In this document: positions 36,324 to 49,960 of the stretch, in pieces
Numbering within the stretch: position 1 is the first letter of the stretch
Layout of the letters: every line of letters starts with the position of its first letter
Origin: Rosa chinensis
Lineage: Eukaryota; Streptophyta; Magnoliopsida; Rosales; Rosaceae
Assembly (NCBI RefSeq): GCF_002994745.2
Contig: NC_037092.1
Coordinates: forward strand, 75,835,824 to 75,899,823
DNA length: 64,000 bases
Direction: 5' to 3'
The notes under the pieces: generated by a model
Database searches by the model: none
The model's input: the letters and a program-made list of their open reading frames with translations, nothing else
What the model was told of the DNA's origin: nothing
Position numbers and translations under genes: made by a program

Positions 36324-36810
36324 TAGGTTTCATACTTTTATTAATCCGAAAGCCAGAACAGTACATACAATAATTTATTAAAATTGCGCTTTACATCAAT
36401 GGTCAACTAGTCTAGAAACAATTAAGTACGTACTATCCATTAAAATTATTCTTTGATATTACTTTTCTTTGCTATAATATATGAAGAACTTGTTACTTTT
36501 CTTTCATATTAGGTACCGCCCATCTATTCTCATAGTTGATATTGGGCCCCAAAATCTCATGTTTGAATCTTGGTGTAGGTTTCATTAATTCAAAAGTTAG
36601 AATGACACATACAATAATTTTTTAAACTTAGGCCCTACATCAATGGTCAACTAGCTTAGAAATAATTAATTAACATCCATTAAAATTATTCTTTGATATT
36701 ACTTTTCTTTGCTATAATATATGGAGAACTTATTACTTTTCTTTCATGTTAGGTATCGTCCATCTATTCTCATGGTTGGTTTTAGACCCCAAAGTCTCAT
36801 GTTTAAACCT
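36324..36810. repeat. Tandem duplication of about 240 bp
   Basis: Two consecutive copies share CAATGGTCAACTAG, TCCATTAAAATTATTCTTTG, TTGCTATAATATATG and CATCTATTCTCAT. The ATCCATTAAAATT anchor recurs 240 bp apart (36436 and 36676). Roughly 90% alike by eye. Confidence 0.85.
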
Positions 36811-37429
36811 TATTGTTCCGAGTCAAATTCGTTCAGACGCGTTTTGTTTTAGGAAAAAATAATAATAAAAGAAAGGACAAATGTTGGTGAAATTATAAAG
36901 CAAATAGTAAAGTTGTCTGATAAGTCTTAATCAATTTATCAAAAGTCCCAAAATATGTCACTAACTAACCAACAGAATCGCCGACCAAGGTACTAAACCT
37001 CAATCGTCTTCCAACATCTCGTTTAATCACTGTCAAAACTTTATTGATTCACGCATTAGGGTTCAACTGCATGCATGTGTACGTGCAGGCAACAAAACAT
37101 CATGTTCCTTGCACGACATATACTCTTGGAATTTTTGACTGCTTGCTTACAATTTATTCGAGAGAAATATCCTGTAATTAGATTAAATGCAAATCGCTAT
37201 TGAAATATCAAATTATAAAAATCTAAAAAAGTATATTTTATTTTTCTTATGTACTCTTCTAAATACTTTTATATTTCGTAGATTTCAAAAGAACTATGGA
37301 ATTTTAAATCAAACAACATTATGCACCATTGTACACAAACTCTTACACTTTTTTTCCCCATCTTTATACACAATTGAACAAAAAATAGTATAGATCAAAA
37401 AGTTTAAAAACCAAAGAGATGTTGAAGGA

Positions 37430-37586
37430 TGTTGACATAATGTGTGCCTCTATAAACTAGGGTAAGAAAAGTGTTCTAGGTATTCAATTGTATTCAGATT
37501 CTATTACATTTTGGGTACCTTGTAAATCCCTATATAAAGGGCTCCTATTATCAATAATAAACAACAATTACAATTCTCCTACAACA
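37430..37586 (+). repeat. 5' LTR of the copia element
   Basis: Contains a CTATATAAAGG promoter box and a CAATAATAAACAACAATT polyadenylation zone shared with the 3' LTR. Confidence 0.9.
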
Positions 37587-38659
37587 CGTTATCAGCATAA
37601 GTTCTAAGCCTAGCCCAAAAGAAAAAAAAAACCCTAAAAACTCTCTCTCACAAAAAACTGCCGCAGCCTCCCTGCTTGCAGCCCACTGCCGCAAGCGCTG
37701 CAACTCCTTAGCCGCAAGCCTACTGCAGCCCCTGCTGCCCCAGCCTCCTGTCGAACGCCTCCTGCAGCCCCTGCTACTCCAGCCCCCCTGCCGCAGCCTC
37801 CCTGCTTCCTGCACGCTGCAGCTCTTCGCCTAACGTCCCCCACAAGCCTCGTCGCTGCCAACCCGCACGCAGCACGCCGACAGCCAGCGCACGAAGCACG
37901 CCAGCCACCTTGCGCATCCTACCGACAGTTCCTTCACCGCTTCTCTGTTACCCAGCGACTGCCTTATGCCAGTGAAAAAAAAACCCAGAAAACAGAAGGA
38001 AGATGAAAAAGACGCGTAGAAGAAGGAGGGAGAAGGAGTGGGCCTAGAAGAAGAAAAGAAAGAAAACAAACTGCAGATATCAAGGCCTGGGCCGCAAAAA
38101 AGAAAAAAAAGAAGAAAAAAAGGAAGCAGGCCTGGGCCGCAAAAAAGAAAAAAAAGAAAAAAAAAGGAAGGGAGAAGGGCAGCCCACCAACTGCCAATTT
38201 CCGGCAATCCTAATTTAGCTACACGCTTGCATCAACACGCACGTGTATAAAGAATCGTGAAGCAAAGCTTCAAATTACCAAGTAAGTTTTTACAATTAAA
38301 GTTCCTGCTTTCTTGTCTTTTAAATTCCTTTATTTCGCTGCAGGATTTGTATAATATGAACATGGTTTCAAGTATTTAATAAGCGGAATTGTGGGGATTC
38401 ACGCTTAACGAACTAATAGCGTTCGTAACCAATGAACTAAGAGTGTTCATAATAAACGAACTAAGAGTGTTCATAATGCTTAGACTAAGAGCGTCCGTAA
38501 GCATCAAATTGTGACCATATTGAAACATCATTGTTTGGTCTAATCCAATTATTCTTGGAAATTGATTTCTTGGTAGCATAGCTCGGAAATCTTATTATTA
38601 TTAGTTTTCGTGGAAGTTTAGCTCCGAAACTAATTCGTTCTTGTTTCACCCTTTTTCAG

Positions 38660-40946
38660 GATATCAAACTCGAACATACTCGATTTTGTTCCATTGGATT
38701 ATGCAGGCAAAAGATACATATTGTGGGTTCAGGACGTTGAGCTCCATCTTATTTCCCGTGATCTATTGCACACAATCCAAGAGCTTTATTCTGAAGGAAC
38801 TGCTCCAAACCCTCAAACTGAGATTGACAATTCCAGGGCACTTAATTGCCTTAATGATACGCTTCTGTGGCAAGACGATCACAGAAGAACAATTGATTGA
38901 GAAAACCCTCAATACCTTCCTTGTCTATGCTATGAGATCCTGTGATTTATTTTGGACTCATATAAATGCAAGACGGATCACAAGCTTTCAAAACTTTATT
39001 GAAGCTATGGAAATTGCTGAAAGGCAAGACAACGAGCTTGTGAGAAGAGAAATTGATAGGCTTCGAGATAGCTATCCAGAGCATCGTCCCATGGCTAGAG
39101 AAAGTCGCCATAGACTTCATGATCCATATGATCGAAATGCTCATGAAGGTAGTCGCCAAAGGCGACAATCACGCCATCGTAGGAGCCGTGATTTTGAGGG
39201 ACTAAGGGTTGGAAACCATAGAGCCAACGTTGGTCATGGTCATAATCTTCTAACACCTCAGGTCCTAGGGACCATGCACATTGCGCCAATGCGCCTCAAT
39301 CAAGGGAGAATCCTCTTCATGGTATCTATTTCTGATATGGAACGTCTGATCAATGGGCCTGAGTTTGCAATGTACTTAGGTAGCTGCCTCACAGTGATCA
39401 AGACATCGAGTTCAAAAAGACTTTAAATCTGGCGATGAAGACAAAATGCCGCAGATTTTTATTTCGAATAGTCTTTTATTTTTCCAAGAATTATGTAATG
39501 GCAGTTATTCCTTAAATCAATAAATGACATTTTGTTTTAACTCTTTCTCACTTGGCTCACCTAATTAAGTATGATGTCTAGGAAAGTAAATGAGATTAGT
39601 GGTACCTAAGAGAGCCTCACTCCACCGACATCTCTTCCTACTTTCCTGGCCATATTTGATTGGAGTCACCGAATGGATTGAGTGACTACAATCTGTCTAA
39701 GTTTGACTTTTATTTTTGGATTAGACTTTGGTTAAGAAACTTTGAAGTAATCATTGGCTATTAATAAAGTGTCGATTCTTTAATGTCTTAGACATACCTT
39801 AATTCGAACTTTATTTGAAAGATATAAGAGCCAATGGTTTTCATGTGGAAACACATTATGAGAATTGACAGAGTTCCTTTGCATCACCTCTAATGATTAC
39901 AGACATAAACGAGTATTAGAAAAACTTATGTGTCGCTCTAGTGGGTTGTATGCAACCACTATTCGAGTTATTGAATCCAACCATGTCATGAGAGACGACT
40001 TATGGGATTCTGACACATATAGGCTTTGGCATGATGATCCGTGTATTAAAGACTTACACGGACATCCATTTTCAGAATGAAGAAAAGTAAGAATCAAGAA
40101 TTGGTTTGAGGAGCTGCACATGCACCTCATGGCGCCATGATTGTGCAATGACCGACCACACATGGTCGGCGCCGCCTACCCCCTGCGGAAAATACATGGC
40201 ATTGACACCATAAACCCTAATTCAACTCCTCTCCTTACTTCTCAAGTCCATTGTGACATTGTGGCTTAACCAAAACCTTCATTGGTTGATTATAAGGCCC
40301 ATGTTTCGTTCTGTAAAGCCTGTTATTTAGGATTGAGACCATCCTATGCAAAGGAGATTGAGGAAATAATTCCATTCTTACAAAGAATCTAAAGGGAATT
40401 ATGTGGATTTGATCAACCAACTTGCGGACTGTATAGATGTTTTATGGTGTTGGTTGATACGCAAACACGGTGGTCATGTGTTGTGCCATTATCCACTCAT
40501 AATGCTACTTATACTACACTCCTAGCACATAACATATGGCTACGGGCTCACTACCCAGATCATCCCATTCAGTCAATTTGACTTGATAATGCTTGAGAGT
40601 TTACATCGAAAATTTTCGATGACTATTGCATATCATTGGGTATTGATATCAAGTATCATATTCCCATGTACACACTCAATCGGTCTCGCGGAAAAGCCAC
40701 CATTAAACGACTATGATGGTAGCCCGGACTTTCGTAATGCGCACCAATATTTCAGCTTGAGTTATGCAATATCGCATGCAGCTATACTCATTCGCCTACG
40801 ACTCATAGCATCCACTCAACTTTTATTTGCGTTACAGCTAGTGACTGGGTTCGAGTCTAAATATCTAGTACTTATGCATATTTGAGTGCGCGGTTTATGT
40901 GCCAATTGCGCCGCCACAACGCATCAACATGAGTCATTGCAATGAA

Positions 40947-40982
<36 letters not shown>

Positions 40983-42840
40983 TTGTTGGACATAGGCCTC
41001 CAACTATAAGTCCGCTACATACAACCCTTGACAGGCGATCTCTATTTCGCTGGATTTGTGAATTGTCACTTTGATGAGACAATCTTCCAGTCGTTAGGGG
41101 GAGATTAGAACGTCAATGTTCAACATAAACGACAGGAATTGTCATGGTCTGTGCCCACTATGTCTCATCTTGATCCCCTAAAAGTGACGAGATCACATAT
41201 ACCTGCTGCAAACATGCCTACAAAGATTGATGTCCCTACAAGAGGACATGGTGCCACCCAGAGAAGATGGGTACGGCAACACCACTATGGATGGTGGTAT
41301 GGTGACGCCACAAAGGTGGCATAATGGCGTCATAGGTCATGGGTTCCGCTAGAGAGAGTAGAAGACCCATAGGTTTGATGGATTCTCGCCCTAAGAAGAG
41401 AGCGAGTTTGGCACAACTTGATCCATTGATCATTGATACTCAAAATCCGTCTCATGAGAATATTTTGGATTGTAGTTATGTCCAAGAGACATCGTTGGGA
41501 GACACCTCAATGTTAGAACCAATTCCTGAGAATATAGAGATTTCTACGAACTACACTAGTGTACATGAGGACGTGGAATTGTTGAGACCAATGATATCGA
41601 ACCTTACTCCGTTGAAGAATGCCAATGTGGAGAAAATTGGCCTAAATGGAAAGATGAGATCCAGGTTGAATTGGATTCACTAACGAAGAGGAAGGATTTC
41701 GGGCCTGAGATGCCAACACCTCCTAACATAAAACATATTGACATTAATAGGTCTATGTTAGATAGCGTGATGAGAAAAAGAGATGGTAATCTCACCTTAT
41801 GGGGCAAGTTTCTCACAACGTCCTAGAATCGACTACGAGAAGATATATTCTCTCGTAATGGATGTCATTGCACTCCACTACCTTGTTAGTTTGGTGGTTT
41901 CCAAATAACTAAAACATGCAGCTTACGAATGTGATGACTACGTATCTCTATGGGGATCTAGATATGGAAAATAATGAAGGGTCTTGTGGACTTCATTTAC
42001 CCAAGTCAAGTAGCTCTAGACCACAGAGCGTATTTGCAACAAGGTTGAAATGCTCACTAAAATGACTACTTGATTGGGAAGGGATATGATGAACTATACC
42101 CACGCGTTTCCATGACAAGTTCCGGATTTGCAATTGTCGTGGTTTATATTGATAAACATAATTGGAACCCTTGAGAGTTAAGGGAAACCGCTGAACACCT
42201 GAAATCCGAGTTTGAGAGGAAGGACCTTGGGAGAACACGGTTTTGTCTAGATTCAGAACTTGTATACCGTGTCAATAGATGCTTAGGCATTTTTGATAGA
42301 GTCAAAGATGCACCATGGTCGTCCGTAGTCTTGGCCCTAAAAGGGATCCGTTTCGTCCCAGTGATGATGACGAAGATGTGTTAATAGCAGAAGTGCTTAC
42401 TTATGTACAATAGGCGCATTATTGTACTTAACACAATACAAGACCGGACACATCAATTATTATGAACTTGTTGGCTAGACATAGCCCCGCGCTAACACAA
42501 CGCCATTAGATTGGTATAAAGACAATCTTTCGATATTTGAGAGATACGATTGATATGGGCTTGTTGTATCCCTACAGAGAGAAAAGAAATAACGGAAGTG
42601 TGGGATCGGACCCCACAAGGCAAAACACCACCTTCCGTGCTCCTCCTCCCCCCCATCAAAATGACAACAAGCACTTCTAAATATTGAAGTGAACCAAATC
42701 CGATCAAAGGATAATATAGCGGACTTATTTACTAAGTCGTTACCAAAATTCACATTCGAGAAACATGTGAAGAGCATCAGATTGAGAAAGTTATCCAAAC
42801 TCCCATGATTATAGCAATCAAGAGGAGATATTGACATCAG
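38660..42840 (+). pseudogene. Copia gag-pol relic
   Basis: The polyprotein is readable only in pieces across frames. Gag-like residues DYAGKRYILWVQDVELHL are near 38695. A shortened GAG-pre-integrase segment with YRLWHDD and HGHPF lies at about 40018-40075. The integrase core has YRCFMVLVDTQTRWS and LDNA (40430-40620) with two in-frame TGA codons. Its third acidic motif, GLAEK, is in a shifted frame. An integrase C-terminal part, LKVTRSHIPAAN, is at about 41170. A reverse-transcriptase start (RIDYEKIYSLVMDVIALHYL) is near 41830. An active-site region reads YIDKH where the family has YVDDL. RNase H tail TKSLPKFTFEKHVKSI is at about 42735. Most of the RT fingers and palm are deleted. It cannot encode a working polyprotein. 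Confidence 0.85.
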
Positions 42841-42987
42841 GGGGAGGCATGATGTCTACATGTTCGATCTCGAAGAGTGAAGGGCGTGTTGTGCTCTTTT
42901 GTCCTTAAACCAGGGTTATTTTTGTCCCACAAGTAACGAGGCAACAATCAAAACGTCATCACCAAGTTTGAGCAGCACAAGGGGGAG

Positions 42988-43156
42988 TGTTGACATAATG
43001 TGTGCCTCTACAAACTAGGGTTTAGAGTTGTAATAGGAAAATGTTCTAGGTATTCAATTGTATTCGGATTCTATTATCTTTTGGGTACCTTGTAACTCCC
43101 TATATAAAGTGCTCCTATTATCAATAATAAACAACAATTACAATTCTCCTACAACA
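42988..43156 (+). repeat. 3' LTR of the copia element
   Basis: Matches 37430-37586 except for a 12-bp stretch near TTTAGAGTTGTAATAGG and a few substitutions. Confidence 0.9.
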
Positions 43157-43872
43157 AGAAATGAATTTAAAATACTATGCAAAACTTTTCAACATATATC
43201 GTATATTTTCTCGTATAATACACTTCTGAATTGTATTTTATTGACTACGATTATGAGGTCTGATCTACTGTGAAGTAGGATGAAAGTTTGATGAAGTGAG
43301 GGGTCAATTAATCAGTAATTTTTAACTTATTATAAATCCAGGTGAACCGAAAAGAATAGCGATGGCATATATTGTTTATACTATACACCAGGAATGCAGG
43401 AGAGCACCAAAATCAGATTTTATATACAGGAAATATGCTGTTGAGTTTACTTTTCTGGTCATGAAGTTAGGTTGGATTTAACTTGAACAGCGATATAACA
43501 TCGTCTTTATGGAGTTTTCATCATCACTCACGCGTAATGTTTTGGAGTTTTCAACAGCGGCGGTTTAGCCTATAGTCTTTTTCTTTTTCCTTTTTGGGCT
43601 GACTAGCCCAGTCGCTAAAGTTCTCAAAAATGTTTCACTTTACTTTTAAATTGTATTCTAATAATTTAATCAAGGGAGCTGCATGTACATCAAAAATGGC
43701 AAAAAGAAGTCGACAATTTTGAACAATGTAATGGACTCGACTTTTCCCCTCATTTTCGAAGTTCATAATTCGCAACACTCATTCAATTTCTTACAATTTA
43801 CTGTAGAGTGAGAATAGTGCAACTATACAGTTTGAATGTTACTCGAGAAAATTTACGATAAAAATTTTAGGA
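43157..43872. other. Intergenic, 3' side of the U-box gene
   Basis: No gene. The part next to 43872 should contain the 3' UTR of the minus-strand U-box gene. The part next to 43157 is AT-rich sequence flanking the copia element. Confidence 0.5.
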
Positions 43873-46800
43873 CTATAGGGATCTTCGATTTCCGCTAACC
43901 CCCGATAACTGCTTAAGACTAGTAAGAGCATCTTGAGCATTTCGCTTTGTGTTGGCATTGCCATGCTTAAAGGCTTCCACCAATGCCCACACCAGAGCCT
44001 GGTTGAGCGAATGCCTATGGTTCTCGACTCTCAGTATCCTCTCAATCATCCAAACTGTTCTCTCTTGCAGCTCGCCAGGTCGAACTTCTGTGAAAAGAGT
44101 AATCACAGCGTCAATAACACCCAATTGCTCAAGTTCGTCAACTGCTCCTTTGAAGTTGCTAGAACTAGAAGTCTCTATTACTAGAGTGGATAGTGCCTCC
44201 ACTGCAGCAATCTGAACACTAGTGGTGTTGTCGTTGAGTAGATCAACAAGGGGCTTGATGCAATTGCTCTTTAGCAAACACAATTGACTATCTTCTTCGC
44301 ATGGAATGTTGTGTATCGGACACGTGGAAGGTTCTAGAGAAGACCGTCCGCACATGAACATCAAATGAGAACATAATCCATGGGGAAGTTGTGGTTCTGA
44401 CTGCATAGCAGCTACTGATCTTCCATATCCAGACAAGTTTTTCAACCCAAGGATGGCTAGTTGTTTTACTCTTGGGTTTGAAGGATAATTAAGCTGATGA
44501 CGAAAAATAGTAATAAGGCTATGCTCTTTGACTGTACTAAGAGTTTTCGGATTGAGGTTCTTTGTAATGTGAAGTAAAAGACCAAGAAGACCTTCCAACA
44601 TGCTTGATGCAGGTCGAGAAATACTCCTCCCACTCGAAGTTTGGTGCTGGTTTTTGAGAGTAGTAGCTATCCATATAACAAAATTAACTTCTAGGAGTGT
44701 CTTCACTTCGTCTTCCGAGAGTGGAAGGTTTGCAAGTATGCATGCAGCATCAGATCTCTCACTATCTGCCGATTGGTCATCTAATAGTTTGTCTTTCAAC
44801 AGGGAAAGCTTGTAACAAGGCCTTAGCTCATCAGCAATATCTTGACCAAACCTCTCTGAGAGTAGTCTTGCAAGCCTATAAGCTTGAATTCTGAGTTCCA
44901 CTTCAGGTTGCTCAAGAAATGGTAAAATGGTTTTAATCCCTTCCCCAGATTTTATATGACAAGCTACTGACTCTGTAAATGGAAACAACAAAGCATGGGT
45001 GACCCTGTCAGAAAATGGGTATTTTATGAGAACTGCTCTTATGCACAAAAAAGAGCTAATTTCATGACCATTAAAAAAAAAACCTGCAGCAAATTTCAGC
45101 TACAATGCCTTTATTTTCTTTGACCTCCTAGTTTTGCAATTTGATATATATGTGTGTGTGTGTGTGTGTCAGCAGTATATTTATTTCAAGATTCGAGAGT
45201 AAGAGCATATATAACAAATATAAATATAATGTTTTATGGAGGTGTTAAAAATTAGATTCTTCATTTAAGCCCTTGCCCTGCTATTGTTGCAGCACAAACA
45301 TATAGGTAGCTTTTGAAAGTGTTCTTAAACCAAAAGATAAAAAGTATTCTGGCCTCCTATGTGGGGACTGGGGAGATAATCCCCAGCCACTTCTCCAGAA
45401 AGATGCTAAACACAAAAGACTTTCTTCAGGAACAAGATACAACCCTAATCACTACAACAGGATTCCATTTGAACTATAGCAACTATCTTTTCCTGTTTTG
45501 ATTTTTAGAACAAACAAACCAAGGAATACAATGCACCGACTTACTAAGCAGTGAACACAAAATAAATGCAGGCAAGTTCAAGGTATATGTGGTACTAATC
45601 AGAAATTGATACAATAAGATATACACAGAGGGAAACCCATGGTTCCATGAATAATAAACGAATCTCACATAGTGCTTTAATTTGCAAAGTAGAGGAAGAA
45701 TTACCTGATGCTTGCGGAGATGAGGCAATTCCATACAGGATATGGATAATAGATATTTGACAGGGAAGGGATGCAAGAGGTAAAACCCCCAAAAGATTAT
45801 ATATAAATGATTCTGACTGCATAGAGTTCCCTTCTTTGTCAGCTGAAGCCAATTCCCAGTGCCCTGGATTTGATACTATATTTGCCATGGTTGATGCAGC
45901 CAACTCTTTCAGTTCCAACGTAGTATCCTGGTTGATGAAAAGGATACCTGTTAAAGCGGGAAGTACAGCAGAATCAACAAGGATGGTTGCATTGTCATCT
46001 AGACCTGACAAGTTATACAACGCTTTCAAGCTCGCTGCTCTTCCTTCCGGATTAGAAAGCATCTCAACTAGTATTTTGGCACATTGCCTAGCTATTTGTT
46101 CCTTGCTGCTATTCGTCAAGGTCATACTTCCCACTATAGATGCCATCTCAATTTTGACATTTTCAGAACCTGTTTCCAGAAATACACAGATTCCAGTATA
46201 AGGGCTGAATATAAAATACCATACACACTGCTAAGAGCTATCTATTGAGAAAGAAAAACAAAATGTGAATCTCGTTCCTTTACTTTGTCCAAGAAAGTTG
46301 CAAAATTGATCTTTTTTATAAAGTCGATTATAATTGATGATTTTGAGCTGGAGACAGCAAAAACTAGTAGACGGCACACCTTCACAAAGTCGAGTAAGCA
46401 AGGGATTGAATCTCCCTGCTGCGGCCAAATGCTGAACAATACCCTCCACTTTCTCCATCTGCTTTAATACCTCCTCAGCTAGATTGGATAAACCAGGATG
46501 CTCCAGGTTTCCTGCCATGCTTGAGAGAAGAACCAAAGCGCCTTTCTCTGATGCAATTTTAATGCAACAAGCTTCATCACTAGAGAACTCAAGTAACAAT
46601 TTCACAGCACACTCTCTCTCTTTCTCTGAACTCCCGATAAGACTATGTATGGCCAATCTAGTGATACCTTCTTGAAGCATGATTTCCTACAAATATTCAA
46701 AAAGTTTTATCACAAACTAGTAACAGTAGGAAACATAGCACAACTCAGGCCAGAAGAGCGTACTAGACCCAAACATCAAACACACAAAGCTATACATTAT

Positions 46801-48265
46801 GTACTTTGAAGCGATTTACAAGTGCTATAATTTCACAAGAGAAGCAATCAAAGGCAAAATCACTCTAAAGTTTCATTCTTTGATACCTCCACCTTATTAG
46901 TCAACTGAATAACGATAATTATTAGGAGGGAAAATCTAGATAAGGTGAAAAACTTACCTTGCTTTCTTCATCTTTGGCCATGCTAACCAAAGCCACAAGA
47001 GCTTTGCTTCTCAAATGAGTCCCAATACTCTTCGAACTGTTCCTCAACATTTTAACAATAAGCACAACAATGCCAGCATTCCTAACTCTAAATCTACAAT
47101 GGGGATACTCTTCTGAGATGTTATAGACATTATCCAACACTCCCTCTATACCATCCACCATTAAAGGCTCTTCACTAAGCTTTTGAACCCCAATTTTGAC
47201 CAGAATCTCAACATTCCTATTCACCCACTCCTCAATTGCTCCGGCTAGTCCAATATTTCGTTTCAGCTCCAATGACTGAAGCACCTGACCGGTGACCGGA
47301 CAAGTCGGTTCTCGGCCGTCGTCAAAACACCGCTCAAACCAGTACTTAATGGCCGACCGTTCGTACGTCTGCGACGATTGGAGTACCACCGGGTCTCTCA
47401 TCACCTCCTTCGTCAACGGACACAGAAAATTTTTGAAGGGAGATATTTGAGCGTCGTCTTCGAACTCCAGGCCCGTCGCGAAATTGGGCTGCACGGCCCA
47501 ATTCTCCAGGATCCTCTCCAACGACACCAAAATCCGGCGTTCCGACGCCGAATTCGAGCCGGCGATGTCGTTTCTCAGGACCTTGATTTGCTTGGACAGC
47601 TCGGCGTGATTCTCCGGCTCAATTCCGAGAGCTCGAGCCAAATCCATGATAATCGCGCTCTCAACGGCTTTGCTGGTCTTCGTCTGCGTCGCTTCTCCTT
47701 CTTTCCGAAGCGTGTGGTGAACTCTCTCTTCGTTCTCTGTGACCTAAATTTCAATACTGAGAGGTTCAATTTCGAACAACAGTGAGGAATTGATGATTAA
47801 CACAGCTTGGATTACTTCACTTACTTTGAATTGAGCTTGCTTCATGTCCCCGGAGAGATCGGCGATTTTTTTGCGGAGATCGGGGAGGTCCTCGACGGCG
47901 GAGTCGAGGAGGGCGAGCCAGCCGGAGACGGCGACGGTGTTTTCGTTGAGGGATTTGCAGAGGGAGAGGCAGTGGATGAGGACGAAGATTTTGCCTTTGG
48001 AGTAAGACGACATCGTTTTGACGGCGGCGCTGAGGTCGGCGGCGATGCCCCTGAGGGCGGTGAGGACGGAAGGCGGGAAGGCGGCGTCGGGTGAGGAGGT
48101 GGAGCGGGTGAGGTGGGTGAGGGCGAGCTGGAGGCGGTGGGCGAAGGAGGAGAAGCGGCGAGGGGGGTCGAAGGAGGAGTGGTCGTAGTGAGGGGCGCAG
48201 AGGTCGGCGAGGGAGGTGTGGATGGAGTCCAGCAAAGTGGAGGAGGAGGCGGAGGATGACGTCAT
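43873..48265 (-). CDS. U-box domain/ARM-repeat E3 ubiquitin ligase (PUB42/43/44-like)
   Basis: Plant U-box proteins of this class pass ubiquitin to targets in stress, senescence and immune control; PUB44 is SAUL1. Exons (minus) are 48265-47825, 47743-46958, 46686-46380, 46169-45705 and 44972-43873, all GT-AG, with phases that join cleanly. They total 3099 nt and 1032 aa. Residues 1-180 form the helical N-terminal region (MTSSSAS... to KVTENEERVHHTLRK). The U-box spans about 248-320, with FLCPLTKEVMRDPVVLQSSQ and REPTCPVTGQVLQS. ARM-type helical repeats follow to the C-terminus. Arabidopsis PUB43/44 are about 800 aa, so this is a long member nearer PUB42-type length. The start ATG at 48265 fits the N-terminus of homologues. 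Nothing is broken. A (GT)n tract lies in intron 4. A hAT element sits 199 bp upstream. Confidence 0.95.
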
Positions 48266-48463
48266 TCCGGTGAGGGTTCGGGCATGGATAATTTTGCTTT
48301 GCCGCGTTTTTCTTTCTTCCAACACTTGGGTGGTGTGGTCTTGTGGAAACTTAAAAATGGAGCGAAAGGTCAAATCACCGAGTGTTGACTTTCAGCACAG
48401 TCTCAATGGACGGCTACCAGCAACGGTTTTTAGTTACGTTTCTGGCCATCGCACTCTTTTTAA
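48266..48463 (-). promoter_or_regulatory. Proximal promoter/5' leader of the U-box gene
   Basis: Only 198 bp of native sequence remain between the ATG and the hAT element at 48464. A TTGACT W-box core is present on the plus strand at about 48384-48389; WRKY factors bind such cores, and related PUB genes are stress responsive. No clear TATA box was found here, so core promoter elements may lie in or beyond the insertion. Confidence 0.45.
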
Positions 48464-49960
48464 TAGGGCTGGACTCGGGTCGGTTTTGCAATGTCAATGA
48501 CTGAACCCGGAACCGAAACCGAGAACTAATTTTCGGTTCGGGTTTGATGTTTTTTGTATGAAGAACCGATGCAGAACCGAACCGACCATTCTCGGGTCGG
48601 TTCCTCGGTTTTTCGGTTCCATTCCAGATCGGTTTCATTCTCGGTTTTTCGGTTCCAAACTCAGAGTTCGGTTCCTCGGTTTTTCGGTTCCATTCCAGAT
48701 CGGTTCCATTCTCGGTTTTTCGGTTCCAAACTCGGATCGGTTCCAAGTTCGGTTCCTCGGTTTTTCCATATAGAAACACTGCTTTTCAGTTGTTTCTACT
48801 TTCTAGTTTTCACTTTTCCTGATTTCCATACATACATTCAAATGATTCAAAATATCACAATTTATTCACTCATTCAAACTCAAAACAGTATCTACAATAT
48901 ACATATTCAACAATCAACATCAACATAGCAAATTAACAATTTCCTGCAAACTCCCAAACTGTCAAAGCATGAAAGTGATGAAAGCATTAAACAATCCAAC
49001 AATCAAAAGTTCAAAACTCTCAAACTATCAAACACAAACACTCAAGCACTTTCTAGCAATACAACTACAAACTCAAAGTCTGCAATAATACACATTTCCA
49101 GCAATACAAACTCAAAGTTTCACATGCATAAACTGCAAACTCAAAGTCTCACATGCAGCAAATAAAACTAAACAATAAAGTGAATAAATTTAGTCCAATT
49201 TAAACAATGCAGCTGCAGCTGCATCAATTTGGAGCAAACTAAAATACTGAAAACTAAATCAATTTGCAGCAAACTAAATTGTAGCTGCATCATTTTTTCT
49301 GCCTTTTCTTCTTGGTTGTAGGGGCTGAAGCTGAAGCAATCTGTACCTACAAGTAAGATTTGTAATATACCACCACAGCCTATATGTAGGCTCGTTGCAA
49401 TACGGCAGCAGCAACTACACATCAGAAAAGACCCACAAATTGCTTCATTTTTTCTCCTTTCAAATTTCGTTTCCATCACTCCTGAATGCCGAATCTTCTT
49501 TTAATTGATCTCAATACCTATACAGGTTGCAGTAGCAAAAAGGGAATTTATGTAAGCCTTTCATGCTAGAATGCTAGATACCAAATACATGTATGGTCCA
49601 GTAGGAAAGTCTGGCAGTATATACTTATTGATCAATTGATTTCTAAGTACATGTTATCAATTGGTCAATAACATATTGTCGCAAAAATACACAGACATTG
49701 ATCCTTACTGAAATTCATCTTTGGGAGGATATATGATCAATAATGTGATTGGTAAATAAGAAACATGAGTCTCAGAGACTCATATATGAATGCTAGCTAG
49801 GCGGATCTCAATTTTGTTAATCAATGAGCATAACTAATAAAGATAACTTATGTTCATCAACCAGAGGGACAACTAATTTACCTGTAAGTAGTCGTGAGGT
49901 GGTGAAGGAGGATCAGCATCTCGAGCCTGGCCAGCTCATTGCCTGGACAGGAATGCACGC

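Larger units (their letters stand above)
33405..37429. other. Intergenic between Harbinger and copia elements
   Basis: No established gene. About 33510-33830 has the look of a 3' LINE remnant in reverse, but lacks clear ends. Two related ~150-bp blocks with GCGCCTAGGGTTTCTCTCGC-like cores lie at about 33895-34050 and 34513-34680. A 240-bp duplication is at about 36324-36810. A short promoter-like stretch precedes a 43-codon frame at 34912. Confidence 0.45.
37430..43156 (+). mobile_element. Ty1/copia LTR retrotransposon, decayed
   Basis: LTRs run from TGTTGACATAATGTGTGCCT to CTCCTACAACA (37430-37586, 157 bp; 42988-43156, 169 bp). The left one lacks 12 bp present in the right. CGTTATCAGCA follows the left LTR, as in many plant copia primer sites, and CAAGGGGGAG precedes the right LTR as polypurine tract. 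Inside are relics in the copia order gag, integrase, reverse transcriptase, RNase H. I could not find a matching 5-bp duplication (AAGGA versus AGAAA), which points to decay or recombination between copies. Confidence 0.9.

Noticed and set aside
37551..38250. Ala/Gly/Arg-rich and Phe-rich frames on both strands
   Set aside because: They fall in the leader of the copia element, with GC-rich direct repeats and A-runs. No domain is visible.
37425..43161. AAGGA/AGAAA as the target duplication of the copia element
   Set aside because: Only two of five bases agree, so I did not count it as a duplication.
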